DNA of 64,000 bases from Pseudomonadota bacterium (GTDB lineage: Bacteria > Pseudomonadota > Alphaproteobacteria > Rhizobiales > Rhizobiaceae). The DNA lies in the NCBI GenBank assembly GCA_023399465.1, contig JAEWPB010000008.1, positions 4,832-68,831 of the forward strand. Reading direction: 5' to 3'. Below, in pieces: positions 29,001 to 38,257 of this stretch; the first letter of the stretch is position 1; each line of letters starts with the position of its first letter. A model generated the notes under the pieces. The model was given only the letters and a program-made list of their open reading frames with translations. It was not told the origin of the DNA and made no database searches. The position numbers and the translations under genes are program-made.

Positions 29001-30973
29001 TGGCAAACCCGGCCCCGACACGGCAGGACAATTCGCCTCGCCACCGCCGGCGCCTGCTCAGGCTGCTGGCGCTCACCTGCATTGTCTTCCTCGCGATGAC
29101 GGTAATCACCCGAACCACGGCCTGGTCGCTGCTCGAACTGCGCAGCTTCGACTATCTCTCGACGTTCAATCACCCGAAGCTCTCCGCCGATGCGCCTGTC
29201 ATCGTCGCCATCGACGAGCCCTCCTTTGCCGAGATCAACAGCCAGTGGCCGTGGCCACGCAGTCTGCATGCCCGGCTGATCGAAGCGTTGCGGGCCGCCG
29301 GCGCCAGGGTCATCGGCCTCGACATCGTCTTCGCCGAACCATCGACACCGGAAAATGATGCTGCCCTCGCCGCCGCGCTCGGTCCTGACGTCGTGCTGGC
29401 CGGTGACGAAACCCTGATCACCTCGCCGCAGGGCGAACAGCTGGTACGCGCCGAACCGCTGCCGCAGTTCACGGCAGCCGGCGCCCGCACCGGTGTCGCC
29501 TCGATCAGCCTCGATGCCGACGGCACCTTCCGGCGCATTCCGCTCTATCAGGACGGGTTTGCGGCACGTCTTGCCGCCGCTGCCGATGCCGACCACATCG
29601 AGTCGATGGGTGGCCGGATGATACAGGCATTCGGCCCGTCGCGGACCTATCCGACGGCTTCCTACTACCAGGCGCTCGACCCCGAGGCCTTCCTGCCGGA
29701 CCGGTTCTTTCGCGATCGCGTGGTGATCGTCGGCCTCAGCCTGCAGAACGCGCCGACGATCCAGGCGAGCGGTTCCGATGCCATTGCAACGCCCTATACG
29801 GTCCTGACCTCGAAGCTCGTCTATGGCGCCGAGGTCCAGGCGACGATCTTCGACAACCTCACCCGGAACCTGGCCATCGGCCGGGCCGGGCCGCTCACCA
29901 TCCTCGCCGTGACGCTTGCCGCATGCGTGATCGGCGCGCTGACGGTCGGACGTGGAACGGGATGGCACACCGCGGTCGCCGGCCTGTTCATCGGGCTCGG
30001 CTTCGTCGTCGCCAGCTATCTGCTGCTGCGCTTCGGGCGCGAATTCGTTTCCCCCGCGGCCCCGATCGTCGCCTTCGGCTCGGTGGCCATCGGCCAGGCC
30101 GCTCTCGACTATGCCGAGGAAAGGCGCAATCGCAAGCAGGTGACCCGCGCCTTCTCGCAGTACCTTTCCCCGGTGTTGGTACAGCGGCTGGCCGAGGGCT
30201 CGTCGCACCTCAAGCTGGGCGGCGAATTGCGGACACTGTCGATCCTCTTCAGCGACGTGCGCGGGTTCACCACCATCGCCGAAACGCTGAAGAACGATCC
30301 GCAGCACCTGACGACACTGATCAACCGTCTGCTGACGCCGCTTTCCGATGTGGTCTTTGCCCATGGCGGCACGATCGACAAGTTCATCGGCGATTGCATC
30401 ATGGCCTTCTGGAACGCCCCCCTCGACGATCCCGACCATGCCGTCCATGCGGTTGCGGCGGGCATCGACATGCTGGCGGCGATCGAGATCCTGAATGGCG
30501 AACTCAAGCGCGAGGCGGAGGCGAGCGGCACGCCCTTCTACCCGCTCAAGGTCGGCGTCGGCATCAATACCGGCGAATGCGTCGTCGGCAACATGGGCTC
30601 GTCGCGACGCTTCGACTATTCGGCGCTCGGCGACGCCGTCAACCTCGCCTCCCGGCTCGAGGGAACGTCGAAGAACTACGGCGTATCGCTGCTGATCGGC
30701 GAGGAGACGGCGCGGCAAGTCGCGACCGCATTCAACGTGCTCGAACTCGACCGTGTCACGGTGAAGGGACGCACGACCCCCTCTCCCGTCTACACCGTCG
30801 TCGGGGACGCGACCGCCGACGTGATGCGGGAGCATCAGCGCTTCCTCGACGCCCGTTATGCAGGGACCCTGTCGCCGGGGGATCCGCTCTTCGATCGGCT
30901 GTCACAGGCCATGCCTGTACTTTCCGGCTACTATGAACTGGTCCGGCAGCAGATCAGCGACAACAGCAACTGA
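29000..30973 (+). CDS. CHASE2-domain adenylate cyclase
   Basis: ATG 29000 overlaps the preceding stop by one base (TGATG), giving 657 residues. After an N-terminal membrane anchor comes a periplasmic CHASE2 domain (LELRSFDYLS, VIVAIDEPSFAEIN, WPWPRSLHARLIEAL, GLDIVFAEPSTPE), then three membrane helices (about residues 300-370), then a class III cyclase domain. The catalytic domain is complete: FSDVRGFT and FIGDCIMAFW supply the metal-binding Asp pair, DKFIGD and FDYSALGD the adenine-selecting Lys and Asp, NLASRLE the transition-state Asn and Arg. It should make cAMP on the cytoplasmic side in response to an extracytoplasmic signal. Confidence 0.95.
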   Translation: MANPAPTRQDNSPRHRRRLLRLLALTCIVFLAMTVITRTTAWSLLELRSFDYLSTFNHPKLSADAPVIVAIDEPSFAEINSQWPWPRSLHARLIEALRAAGARVIGLDIVFAEPSTPENDAALAAALGPDVVLAGDETLITSPQGEQLVRAEPLPQFTAAGARTGVASISLDADGTFRRIPLYQDGFAARLAAAADADHIESMGGRMIQAFGPSRTYPTASYYQALDPEAFLPDRFFRDRVVIVGLSLQNAPTIQASGSDAIATPYTVLTSKLVYGAEVQATIFDNLTRNLAIGRAGPLTILAVTLAACVIGALTVGRGTGWHTAVAGLFIGLGFVVASYLLLRFGREFVSPAAPIVAFGSVAIGQAALDYAEERRNRKQVTRAFSQYLSPVLVQRLAEGSSHLKLGGELRTLSILFSDVRGFTTIAETLKNDPQHLTTLINRLLTPLSDVVFAHGGTIDKFIGDCIMAFWNAPLDDPDHAVHAVAAGIDMLAAIEILNGELKREAEASGTPFYPLKVGVGINTGECVVGNMGSSRRFDYSALGDAVNLASRLEGTSKNYGVSLLIGEETARQVATAFNVLELDRVTVKGRTTPSPVYTVVGDATADVMREHQRFLDARYAGTLSPGDPLFDRLSQAMPVLSGYYELVRQQISDNSN

Positions 30974-30986
30974 CGTCGCCCGCCAG

Positions 30987-31844
30987 TCACGGCCAGGCCG
31001 CATAGTTGGTTTCCAGCGCCGAGCGCTTGCGCTGGGCATCCGCGCGATAGGCACGCGGCGAAATCCCGGCGCTACGCTTGAAAAAGCGGCTGAAATAGGC
31101 GGCGTCGGTGAAGCCGAGCGCGGTCGCGACTTCGGCGACCTGCAGCGGTGACGCGTCGAGCAGCGTCATGGCCTCGGTCATCAGGCGCTGATGGATGAGT
31201 TCCATCGGCGTGCGGCCGGCAGCGCGGCGAAAGGCGGTATTGAGACTGCCGGTGGTGACGCCGAGCGCGACTGCGTATTGCGCAATCGTCCAGTGCTCGC
31301 GGGCGTGCAGTTCGACGAGATGCACGAAGCTGCGCACGATCGCCCGCGGCGACAATTGCGGCCGCGGGCCTCCGCTGCCGGTGAAGCGCCAGATCGCAAT
31401 CAGCAGCAGCGCAAGATGATGCCGGATCACCTCTTCGGTTCCCGGCTGATGCGCCTTCAGTTCCTGCTCGATCGTCTGCAGGCTGGTCCAGAACCGTCGC
31501 GTATCGGCCGGAGCCAACCGGGCGCCGAGGATCGGATAGGCGATGGCATCGCGTACGTCGGCAAAAATCGCGCTCGCGGGCATGGCCGAACCGAGCACCA
31601 CGTCCGGCACGGCAAGGGCTGCGCCTTCGGCACCGGCCTCGAAAACCACCGATCCCGCCTCGCCCGCCGGCGCCCAGACGATCGAAGGCGCGGTAAGGGT
31701 AGCTATGCTGTCGCCCAGCCGGATGCGGCCGCCACCCGCCACCAGCAGGAAAATGCGGTTGCGCTTTCCGCGGAAGGTCCAGACCGCATCCGACAGGGCG
31801 CCGCCGAAAAGCCGCGCCTCGGTGACGGGCGGCGGTCGTTGCAT
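30987..31844 (-). CDS. AraC-family transcriptional regulator
   Basis: The C-terminal about 100 residues hold two helix-turn-helix motifs: WTIAQYAVALGVTTGSLNTAFR and LQVAEVATALGFTDAAYFSR followed by FFKRSAGISPRAYR, the AraC signature. The N-terminus is a cupin-like ligand domain. I prefer ATG 31844 (285 residues); ATG 31925 is in frame, while a longer form would start inside an inverted repeat that probably belongs to the control region. The gene is divergent from the transporter-dioxygenase operon and most likely activates it in response to an aromatic inducer. Confidence 0.9.
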   Translation of the reverse strand: MQRPPPVTEARLFGGALSDAVWTFRGKRNRIFLLVAGGGRIRLGDSIATLTAPSIVWAPAGEAGSVVFEAGAEGAALAVPDVVLGSAMPASAIFADVRDAIAYPILGARLAPADTRRFWTSLQTIEQELKAHQPGTEEVIRHHLALLLIAIWRFTGSGGPRPQLSPRAIVRSFVHLVELHAREHWTIAQYAVALGVTTGSLNTAFRRAAGRTPMELIHQRLMTEAMTLLDASPLQVAEVATALGFTDAAYFSRFFKRSAGISPRAYRADAQRKRSALETNYAAWP

Positions 31845-31941
31845 GGCTGCTGTCGTCGTCTGCGTAGTGCTGGTGATCGCTGGTCTTCCCACTAGCTCTG
31901 CTTGCCGCAGGCTTGACCACGGCATCCGGCGCGACGAAAAG

Positions 31942-31958
31942 TACAAGTATCTCTTGTA
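31942..31958. promoter_or_regulatory. Inverted repeat in the AraC / transporter intergenic region
   Basis: TACAAG, five bases, CTTGTA is a perfect 17-base palindrome-type site. It sits in the divergent control region, 135 bases before the binding-protein gene, and is a candidate operator. Confidence 0.4.
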
Positions 31959-31993
31959 AAAGTCTATTTCTCTTCCCGCCGCTCGCGGTTAAC

Positions 31994-32007
31994 CTGACAA
32001 ACGTCAG
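31994..32007. promoter_or_regulatory. Second inverted repeat in the same control region
   Basis: CTGAC, AAAC, GTCAG is a perfect 5-bp inverted repeat with a 4-base spacer, 86 bases before the binding-protein start. It may be a second regulator site or part of the leader RNA. Confidence 0.3.
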
Positions 32008-32093
32008 AAATGTCCGACAACCGGCGAAACCCGGCATTCGGCAGAGCTGATAACGCGGCCTGTCGGGAGCAGGCCCTATCGGGAGGACAATCA

Positions 32094-33320
32094 ATGACAC
32101 TCTTTCAACGCAGACAGGTTCTGCGAACGACGGCGCTCGCCTTCTCGCTGGTTGCATCGGGGTTTATTACCGGGGCGCAGGCACAGGACAAGAAATCCGT
32201 TCGCATCGGCTATGCCATTTCCAAGACCGGACCGAATGCCGGCGGCGCGGGCATCACCACGCTTCCGAACTATCAGCTGTGGCTCAAGGACGTGAACGAC
32301 GCCGGCGGCCTCGAAATGCCGGATGGCTCCAGGCTGCCGATCGAAGTGATCGAATATGACGACCGCTCCTCGTCGGAAGAGGTGGTGCGCGCGGTCGAGC
32401 GCCTGGCGACCCAGGATCAGGTCGACTTCATCCTCGCGCCGTGGGGAACCGGCTTCAACCTGGCAGTGGCGCCGCTGTTCGACCGCTACGGCTACCCGCA
32501 GCTCGCCGTCTCCTCGGTCACCGACAAGGCACGGCAGTTCGTCGAGCGCTGGAAGAAGAGCTTCTGGATGCTCGGCGGCGGCCATGACTATGCCAAGGCG
32601 CTCGCCTCCGTTCTGGTCGACGCCGGCAAGGCCGGCACGATCAACAACAAGGTCGCCATGGTCTCGGTGTCGGATGGCTTCGGCATCGACCTCGTCACCG
32701 CCGCCCGTCCGGCGTTCGAGGAAGCCGGCATCGAGGTCGTCTATGACAAGACCTATCCGGTCGGCACCTCCGACTTTTCGCCGATGATCAACGAGGCCAA
32801 GGCGAGCGGCGCCGACACCTTCGTCGCCTTCTCCTATCCGCCGGATACGTTTGCCCTCACCCAGCAGTCGCAGGTCGCGGACTTCAATCCAAAGGTCCTC
32901 TATCTCGGTGTTGGCACAGGCTTCCCCGTCTATGGCAAGAACAATGGCGACAACGCGACAGGCGTGATGAGCCTCGGCGGCATCGATCCGTCCAACGAAG
33001 CCAACGCCGCCTATCGCAAGCGCCACGAGGAAGTGATCGGCCAGGGTCCGGACTACTGGGGCAGCGTCATCACCTATGCCAGCCTGCAGATGCTGCAGGA
33101 AGCGATCAAGCGCAAGGGGCTCGACAAGGACGCCGTCTCCAGCGAGATCGCCACCGGCACGTTCCAGACCGTGCTCGGCGAGACGAAGATGGAAAACAAC
33201 CAGCTTCGCCAGTTGTGGTGGACCGGGCAGTGGCAGAACGGCCAGTTCGTCGGCATCTCACCGGCCGACCGCGCCGGCGCGAGCAAGGCGCTGCTGCCGC
33301 GGGAACCCTGGAAGAAGTAG
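32094..33320 (+). CDS. Branched-chain-type ABC importer, substrate-binding protein
   Basis: ATG 32094 follows a strong GGGAGGA site; the 408-residue protein starts with a signal peptide (QVLRTTALAFSLVASGFITGAQAQ). The mature part is a Peripla_BP_6 fold: VRIGYAISKTGPNAGGAG, EVIEYDDRSSSEEVVRAVERL and the hinge region after SVTDKARQF. It delivers its ligand to the LivHMGF complex encoded downstream. The adjacent aldehyde dehydrogenase and cupin dioxygenase suggest an aromatic carboxylate, ketone or aldehyde rather than an amino acid. Confidence 0.92.
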   Translation: MTLFQRRQVLRTTALAFSLVASGFITGAQAQDKKSVRIGYAISKTGPNAGGAGITTLPNYQLWLKDVNDAGGLEMPDGSRLPIEVIEYDDRSSSEEVVRAVERLATQDQVDFILAPWGTGFNLAVAPLFDRYGYPQLAVSSVTDKARQFVERWKKSFWMLGGGHDYAKALASVLVDAGKAGTINNKVAMVSVSDGFGIDLVTAARPAFEEAGIEVVYDKTYPVGTSDFSPMINEAKASGADTFVAFSYPPDTFALTQQSQVADFNPKVLYLGVGTGFPVYGKNNGDNATGVMSLGGIDPSNEANAAYRKRHEEVIGQGPDYWGSVITYASLQMLQEAIKRKGLDKDAVSSEIATGTFQTVLGETKMENNQLRQLWWTGQWQNGQFVGISPADRAGASKALLPREPWKK

Positions 33321-33329
33321 CAGCAAAGC

Positions 33330-33356
33330 CCCTCGTTCCCGCCGCGGGAGCGAGGG
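33330..33356 (+). terminator. 12-bp GC-rich stem-loop after the binding-protein gene
   Basis: CCCTCGTTCCCG and CGGGAGCGAGGG pair over 12 bp with a CCG loop, one G-T wobble and no T-tract. Such hairpins commonly stabilise binding-protein mRNA and lower expression of downstream transporter genes. Confidence 0.65.
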
Positions 33357-33457
33357 CATGCCCACCGGGTTTCGCCCGGATTTTCCGGCACGCGCGACCG
33401 CCGCCCCGATCCATTGGCGGTCACGCACTACCGAAATGCAGATGAAGGAGGAGGCCG

Positions 33458-34330
33458 ATGCTCGTCACGGCCCTGTTATCCGGGCTTGTGCTCGGCGGAA
33501 CCTATGCGCTGGTCGCCATGGGGCTGACGCTCCAGTACGGCATCGCCCGCATCATGAACCTCGCCTATGGTGAAATGATCATCTCGGCAGCGTTTCTCGC
33601 CTATGTCCTCTTTACCGGGTTCGACATCAATCCGGTGGCAGGCCTGCTGGTCGCGGTACCTGCCGGATTCCTGCTTGGCTATGTCGTCTATGGCGTGATG
33701 ATGCGGCCGCTGGTCGCCCGTTCGAAGGACAAGGCCAGCCTCGAGATCGACTCCATCCTTGCCACCTTCGGCCTGCTTTTCGTCATTCAGGGCGTGCTGC
33801 TGGTGATCTTCGGCGCCAATTACACCAGCTACAACTACCTCAACGTCGCGGTGACCATCGCCGGCACCAATCTCGCCGCAAATCGCCTGCTTGCCTTCGT
33901 CCTGGCTGTGGTGCTGGCAGCCGCGATCTACCTGCTGCTGACGCGAACCCTTTGGGGCACGGCGCTGCGCGCCGTATCCGTGGCGCCCGGATCGGCGCCG
34001 CTCGTCGGCATCGACGTCGACAAGGCGGCCCGGCTGGCCTTCGCGCTCGGGGGCGCACTTGCCGCTGCCGGCGGCGTGGTGATCTCGATGTACCAGACCT
34101 TCACCGCCACCTCGGGCGTCGTCTTCACCATGAAGGCGTTGATCGTCGTCATCATGGGCGGGGTGGGCAACATCCTCGGGGCTCTGTCGGCCGGCCTCAT
34201 CCTCGGACTGGTCGAGACCTTCGTCGCCACCTACCTCGACCCCGGGCTGACCCTTGCCGCCACCTACCTCATCTTCCTCGCGGTGCTGCTCTGGCGGCCG
34301 GCCGGCCTGTTCGGGAGGGTTGCGCGATGA
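33458..34330 (+). CDS. livH: Branched-chain-type ABC permease LivH
   Basis: The 290-residue inner-membrane permease shows the LivH pattern: N-terminal GLVLGGTYALVAMGLTLQYGI, NLAYGEMIISAAF, the coupling region GTALRAVSVAPGSAPLVGIDV and the C-terminal VVIMGGVGNILGALSAGLILG. Upstream GGAGGAGG gives a strong ribosome site. The stop overlaps the LivM start (ATGA). Confidence 0.93.
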   Translation: MLVTALLSGLVLGGTYALVAMGLTLQYGIARIMNLAYGEMIISAAFLAYVLFTGFDINPVAGLLVAVPAGFLLGYVVYGVMMRPLVARSKDKASLEIDSILATFGLLFVIQGVLLVIFGANYTSYNYLNVAVTIAGTNLAANRLLAFVLAVVLAAAIYLLLTRTLWGTALRAVSVAPGSAPLVGIDVDKAARLAFALGGALAAAGGVVISMYQTFTATSGVVFTMKALIVVIMGGVGNILGALSAGLILGLVETFVATYLDPGLTLAATYLIFLAVLLWRPAGLFGRVAR

Positions 34331-35283
34331 ACCGCATGCTGCTCGCCCAGGGCGCCGGCTTCATCACCGTGGTGGTCCTGCTCGCCCTCGTTCCACTCGC
34401 CGCCGGCCCCTACACGATCACGCTGATGATCGGGATGTTCGGCTACATCACGCTCGCCACTGCCTGGGCGCTGTTCTCAGGGCCGACCCGCTACGTCTCG
34501 CTGGCAACCGTCGCCTTCTTCGGCATCGGCGCCTATACGGTCGCGGTGTTTTCGGAGACGCTCGCCTATCCGCTGCTGCTGGCCGTCGCCGGCCTCGTCG
34601 GGCTGGGCTTCGCCCTTGTCGTCGGCCTCGCGACCCTCCGCCTGGCCGGCGTCTACTTCGTCATCTTCACCTTCGGCCTTGCCGAACTCGTCCGCCAGCT
34701 CGTCACCTGGTACGAGGTCAACATCACCGGGACCCTCGGCCGCTACATCTTCCTGCCGCTGACGCCCGAAGACATCTACTGGATGCTGCTGGCGCTCGGC
34801 TCCGTCACCTTCCTGATCTCCTGGGGCATCGGCCGCAGCCGGCTCGGCCTCGCGCTCAAGGTGATCGGCGACGACGAAGTGGTGGCCGCCCACTGCGGCA
34901 TCGACATCGCCCGCGTCAAGCTCGCGCTGTTTGCGGTGAGCGCCGTGATCATCACCCTGGTCGGGGCAATCCAGGCTCCGCGTTGGACCTATGTCGAGCC
35001 GGCGATCGCCTTCAACCCGACGGTCTCGTTCCTGACGCTGATCATGGCGCTGCTCGGCGGTGCAAACCGCCTGTGGGGGCCGATCCTCGGCGCGGTGCCG
35101 CTGTTCCTGCTGTTCGAATGGCTGTCGGCGCATTTCCCGAACCACTATTCGATCATCCTCGGTCTGATATTCATCGCCATCGTCTTCGTGCTGCCGCGCG
35201 GGGTGCTGGCCTTCGTCGAGGAGAACTGGAAGCGCTGGCGTCAGGGCAACTCCGGAGCCACGGCCAGCGAGGCAAGCAAATGA
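34327..35283 (+). CDS. livM: Branched-chain-type ABC permease LivM
   Basis: ATG 34327 overlaps the LivH stop, giving 318 residues. Multiple hydrophobic helices and the LivM-type segments SLATVAFFGIGAYTVAVF, RLAGVYFVIFTFGLAELVRQ, SRLGLALKVIGDDEVVAAHCGID and IMALLGGANRLWGPILGAV identify it. It pairs with LivH. The stop overlaps the LivG start. Confidence 0.93.
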   Translation: MNRMLLAQGAGFITVVVLLALVPLAAGPYTITLMIGMFGYITLATAWALFSGPTRYVSLATVAFFGIGAYTVAVFSETLAYPLLLAVAGLVGLGFALVVGLATLRLAGVYFVIFTFGLAELVRQLVTWYEVNITGTLGRYIFLPLTPEDIYWMLLALGSVTFLISWGIGRSRLGLALKVIGDDEVVAAHCGIDIARVKLALFAVSAVIITLVGAIQAPRWTYVEPAIAFNPTVSFLTLIMALLGGANRLWGPILGAVPLFLLFEWLSAHFPNHYSIILGLIFIAIVFVLPRGVLAFVEENWKRWRQGNSGATASEASK

Positions 35284-36008
35284 CCCACCTGCTCACCATA
35301 TCGGGCCTCACCAAGCGCTTCGGCGGCCTGACCGCGGTCAATGCCCTGTCTTTCTCGCTCGAACGCGGTGAGGTCGTGGGCCTGCTCGGCCCCAACGGCT
35401 CGGGCAAGACCACCGTGCTCAACATGATTTCCGGGCACCTGGCTCCGAGCGCCGGGACGATCGCGCTCAACGACGCCCCGATTTCGGGACTGGCGCCGAA
35501 CCGCATCGCCCTCAGGGGCGTTTCCCGCACCTTCCAGCTGGTGCGGGCACTTCCCTCGCTGACGGTCGAGGAAAACGTCATCGCCGCGCTCGCCTTCGGA
35601 CGGCACAGGTTGTGGGGTGAGGAAGCCCGTGCCGCGGCCAATGCCCGGCTCACCGAGGTCGGGCTGGCCGGGCGCGCCAGCCAGAAGGCCGAGGACCTGA
35701 CCTATATCGACCAGAAGCGCATGGAACTCGCCCGGGCGCTGGCGGCAGAGCCCGAACTGCTCCTGCTCGATGAATGGCTGGCAGGCCTCAACCCCACTGA
35801 ACTCATGACCGGCATCGAGCTCATCCAGTCGCTGAAGAGCCGCGGCATCACCATTCTTCTGGTGGAACATGTGATGGATGCCATTCGCGCGCTGTGCGGC
35901 CGCTGCGTCGTGATGAATGCGGGTCGGAAGATCGCGGATGCCCCGACGGCCGAAGCCCTGACCCAGCCGGAGGTCGTTACTGCCTATCTCGGAGATGCCC
36001 ATGCTTGA
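35280..36008 (+). CDS. livG: Branched-chain-type ABC ATPase LivG
   Basis: The 242-residue ATPase starts at ATG 35280, overlapping LivM by four bases. Walker A is GPNGSGKTT and Walker B is LLLLDEWLAGLNP; the signature region reads LTYIDQKRMELARAL in place of LSGGQ, a divergence typical of LivG-like proteins. The Trp after DE in Walker B, where Pro is usual, is worth noting but has been seen in aromatic-transport members as far as I recall. H-loop LLVEHVMDA is intact. Confidence 0.92.
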   Translation: MTHLLTISGLTKRFGGLTAVNALSFSLERGEVVGLLGPNGSGKTTVLNMISGHLAPSAGTIALNDAPISGLAPNRIALRGVSRTFQLVRALPSLTVEENVIAALAFGRHRLWGEEARAAANARLTEVGLAGRASQKAEDLTYIDQKRMELARALAAEPELLLLDEWLAGLNPTELMTGIELIQSLKSRGITILLVEHVMDAIRALCGRCVVMNAGRKIADAPTAEALTQPEVVTAYLGDAHA

Positions 36009-36714
36009 GGTCAGCAATCTCTCGCTTCACTACGGCCGCCATGTCGCCCTCGACCGCGTCTCGATCCGGGTCGGCAAGGGCGAAACCGTGGTCATTCTCG
36101 GCGCCAACGGCGCGGGCAAGTCGTCGCTGCTGAAGTCGATTGCCGGTGTCACTACGCCGGACCGGGGCGCGGTCGTCTCCTTCGGCGGCCGGACGATTGC
36201 CGGAACACCGGCGCATGAGGTGCTCGAGGCCGGCATCGCCCTCGTCCCCGAGGGCCGCGGCATCTTCGGCGATCTGACGGTCGCAGAAAACCTCGCGCTC
36301 GGCGCCTATGCCAGGCGGGCCCGTGGTGGCGCCGGGGAACGCCGCGAATTCGTCTACGGCCTGTTTCCGAAGCTTCGTGATCGGCGCGGCCAGTACGTCA
36401 ACACCATGTCCGGCGGCGAACAGCAGATGGTCGCGATCGCCCGCGCCTTGATGTCGAAGCCGGATCTGTTGATGCTGGACGAACCGAGTCTCGGCCTCGC
36501 TCCCGTGGTTGTCGGCGAACTCTTCCAGAGCCTCGCCCGCATTCGCGAGACCGGCATCGCCCTGCTTGTCGTCGAGCAGAACGTCAAACTCAGCCTCTCG
36601 ATCGCCGATCGCGGCTATCTCGCGGAAGCCGGCCGCATCACCGGCGAAGATACTGCCGAAGCACTGATGAACGACGACGCCGTGCGGCGCGCGTTCCTCG
36701 GCGCAACGGCCTGA
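36001..36714 (+). CDS. livF: Branched-chain-type ABC ATPase LivF
   Basis: ATG 36001 has GGAG seven bases upstream and overlaps the LivG end; an ATG two codons earlier has no room for a ribosome site. The protein of about 237 residues has Walker A GANGAGKSS, a PEGRGIFGDLTVAENL Q-loop region, signature MSGGEQQM, Walker B LMLDEPSLGLAP and H-loop VVEQN, all typical of LivF. It completes the SBP-HMGF importer. Confidence 0.93.
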   Translation: MLEVSNLSLHYGRHVALDRVSIRVGKGETVVILGANGAGKSSLLKSIAGVTTPDRGAVVSFGGRTIAGTPAHEVLEAGIALVPEGRGIFGDLTVAENLALGAYARRARGGAGERREFVYGLFPKLRDRRGQYVNTMSGGEQQMVAIARALMSKPDLLMLDEPSLGLAPVVVGELFQSLARIRETGIALLVVEQNVKLSLSIADRGYLAEAGRITGEDTAEALMNDDAVRRAFLGATA

Positions 36715-36737
36715 CTGCAAGACAAGGAGCCGTATCC

Positions 36738-38189
36738 ATGAACATGCTTGGACTGAAGATCAACAACGCCGAGGTCGCAGCCTCCGATGGCCGCACCTTC
36801 GAACGGCTGAACCCGATCTCCGGCGAAGTCGCCGCCCGTGTCGCGGCCGCCTCGGTCGAGGATGCGCGCGCGGCCGCCAACGCCGCCGCCAAGGCCTTCC
36901 CCGCCTGGGCTGCAATGGGTCCGGGACCGCGGCGCAAGCTGCTGCTTGCCGCCGCCGACCGCCTGCAGGAAAAGGCGCCCGATTTCGTCGCCGCCATGGC
37001 GGAGGAAACCGGTGCCACTGCCGGCTGGGCGATGTTCAACGTCGCGCTTGCCTCCGACATGCTGCGCGAGGCAGCCGCGCTCACCACCCAGATTACAGGT
37101 GAAGTGATCCCCTCGAACCGGCCAGGCAGCACGGCGCTCGCCGTTCGCCAGCCGGCAGGCGTCGTTCTCTCGATCGCGCCATGGAACGCGCCCGTCATCC
37201 TCGGAGTGCGCTCGCTGGCAACCCCGCTTGCCTGCGGCAATACCGTTGTCATGAAGACGTCGGAAATCTGCCCGCGCACCCATCGCCTCATCATCGATGC
37301 ACTGCACGAGGCAGGCCTGCCGGAAGGCGTGCTCAATGCGGTATCAAACGCACCGGAAGACGCCGGCGAGATCGTCGAAGCGCTGATCGCCCATCCGGCC
37401 GTGCGCCGGGTCAACTTCAACGGCTCGACCCGCGTCGGCCGTATCATCGCCGAGACCGCGGGCCGCCATCTCAAGCCGGCGCTACTGGAACTGGGCGGCA
37501 AGGCGCCGTTCATCGTCCTCGATGACGCCGATATCGAACAGGCGGTCGCCGCTGCTGCCTTCGGCGCCTACATGAACCAGGGCCAGATCTGCATGTCGAC
37601 CGAACGCATCGTCGTCGATGAGACGATCGCCGATGAGTTCGTCGCCGCGCTGGCCGCCAAGGCGAAGACGCTTGCCGCCGGCGACCCGCGCAAGGGCAAT
37701 ACGCCGCTCGGCTCGGTGGTCGATGCGCGCGCCGCGCAGAGGATCGACAGCCTGGTCCGCGATGCGGTCTCCAAGGGGGCGGTGCTGGCTGCCGGCGGCG
37801 GCATCAACGGCACGATCGTCGAGGCGACGCTGCTCGACGGCGTGACCTCTTCGATGCGTATCTATGCCGAGGAAAGCTTCGGACCGGTCGTCTCGGTCGT
37901 CCGCGTCGGTTCCGTCGACGAGGCGGTCCGGGTTGCCAACGACACCGAATATGGCCTGTCGTCCGCAGTCTTCGGCAAGGACGTGATGCGCGCACTCGCC
38001 GTCGCGCGGCGCATCGAGTCCGGCATCTGCCATGTCAACGGCCCGACGGTGCACGACGAAGCGCAGATGCCGTTCGGCGGCGTCAAGGATTCCGGCTATG
38101 GCCGCTTCGGCGGCAAGGCCGGTATTGCCGAATTCACCGAATTGCGCTGGGTTACCATCCAGGACGGCCCGATTCACTACCCTATCTGA
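36738..38189 (+). CDS. NAD(P)-dependent aldehyde dehydrogenase (vanillin/salicylaldehyde type)
   Basis: The 483-residue enzyme oxidises an aldehyde to the acid. Visible motifs are PWNAPVILGVR (cofactor fold), NFNGSTRVG, ELGGKAPFIVLDDAD with the general-base Glu, GQICMSTER with the nucleophilic Cys, and EESFGPVVSVV. This pattern is nearest to vanillin/salicylaldehyde dehydrogenases. It follows livF by 23 bases, so it belongs to the same operon; an aromatic aldehyde arising from the transported compound is the likely substrate. Confidence 0.9.
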   Translation: MNMLGLKINNAEVAASDGRTFERLNPISGEVAARVAAASVEDARAAANAAAKAFPAWAAMGPGPRRKLLLAAADRLQEKAPDFVAAMAEETGATAGWAMFNVALASDMLREAAALTTQITGEVIPSNRPGSTALAVRQPAGVVLSIAPWNAPVILGVRSLATPLACGNTVVMKTSEICPRTHRLIIDALHEAGLPEGVLNAVSNAPEDAGEIVEALIAHPAVRRVNFNGSTRVGRIIAETAGRHLKPALLELGGKAPFIVLDDADIEQAVAAAAFGAYMNQGQICMSTERIVVDETIADEFVAALAAKAKTLAAGDPRKGNTPLGSVVDARAAQRIDSLVRDAVSKGAVLAAGGGINGTIVEATLLDGVTSSMRIYAEESFGPVVSVVRVGSVDEAVRVANDTEYGLSSAVFGKDVMRALAVARRIESGICHVNGPTVHDEAQMPFGGVKDSGYGRFGGKAGIAEFTELRWVTIQDGPIHYPI

Positions 38190-38257
38190 GGCGCGATCCT
38201 GTCGGCGGCACAACGCATGCGCCGCCGAACCAAAATACGGCATCAATGGAGGAAGCA

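Noticed and set aside
29000..30973. CHASE2 cyclase as a Pycsar pyrimidine cyclase
   Set aside because: It has the Lys and Asp that select adenine, so cAMP is the expected product despite the nearby PycTM-like gene.
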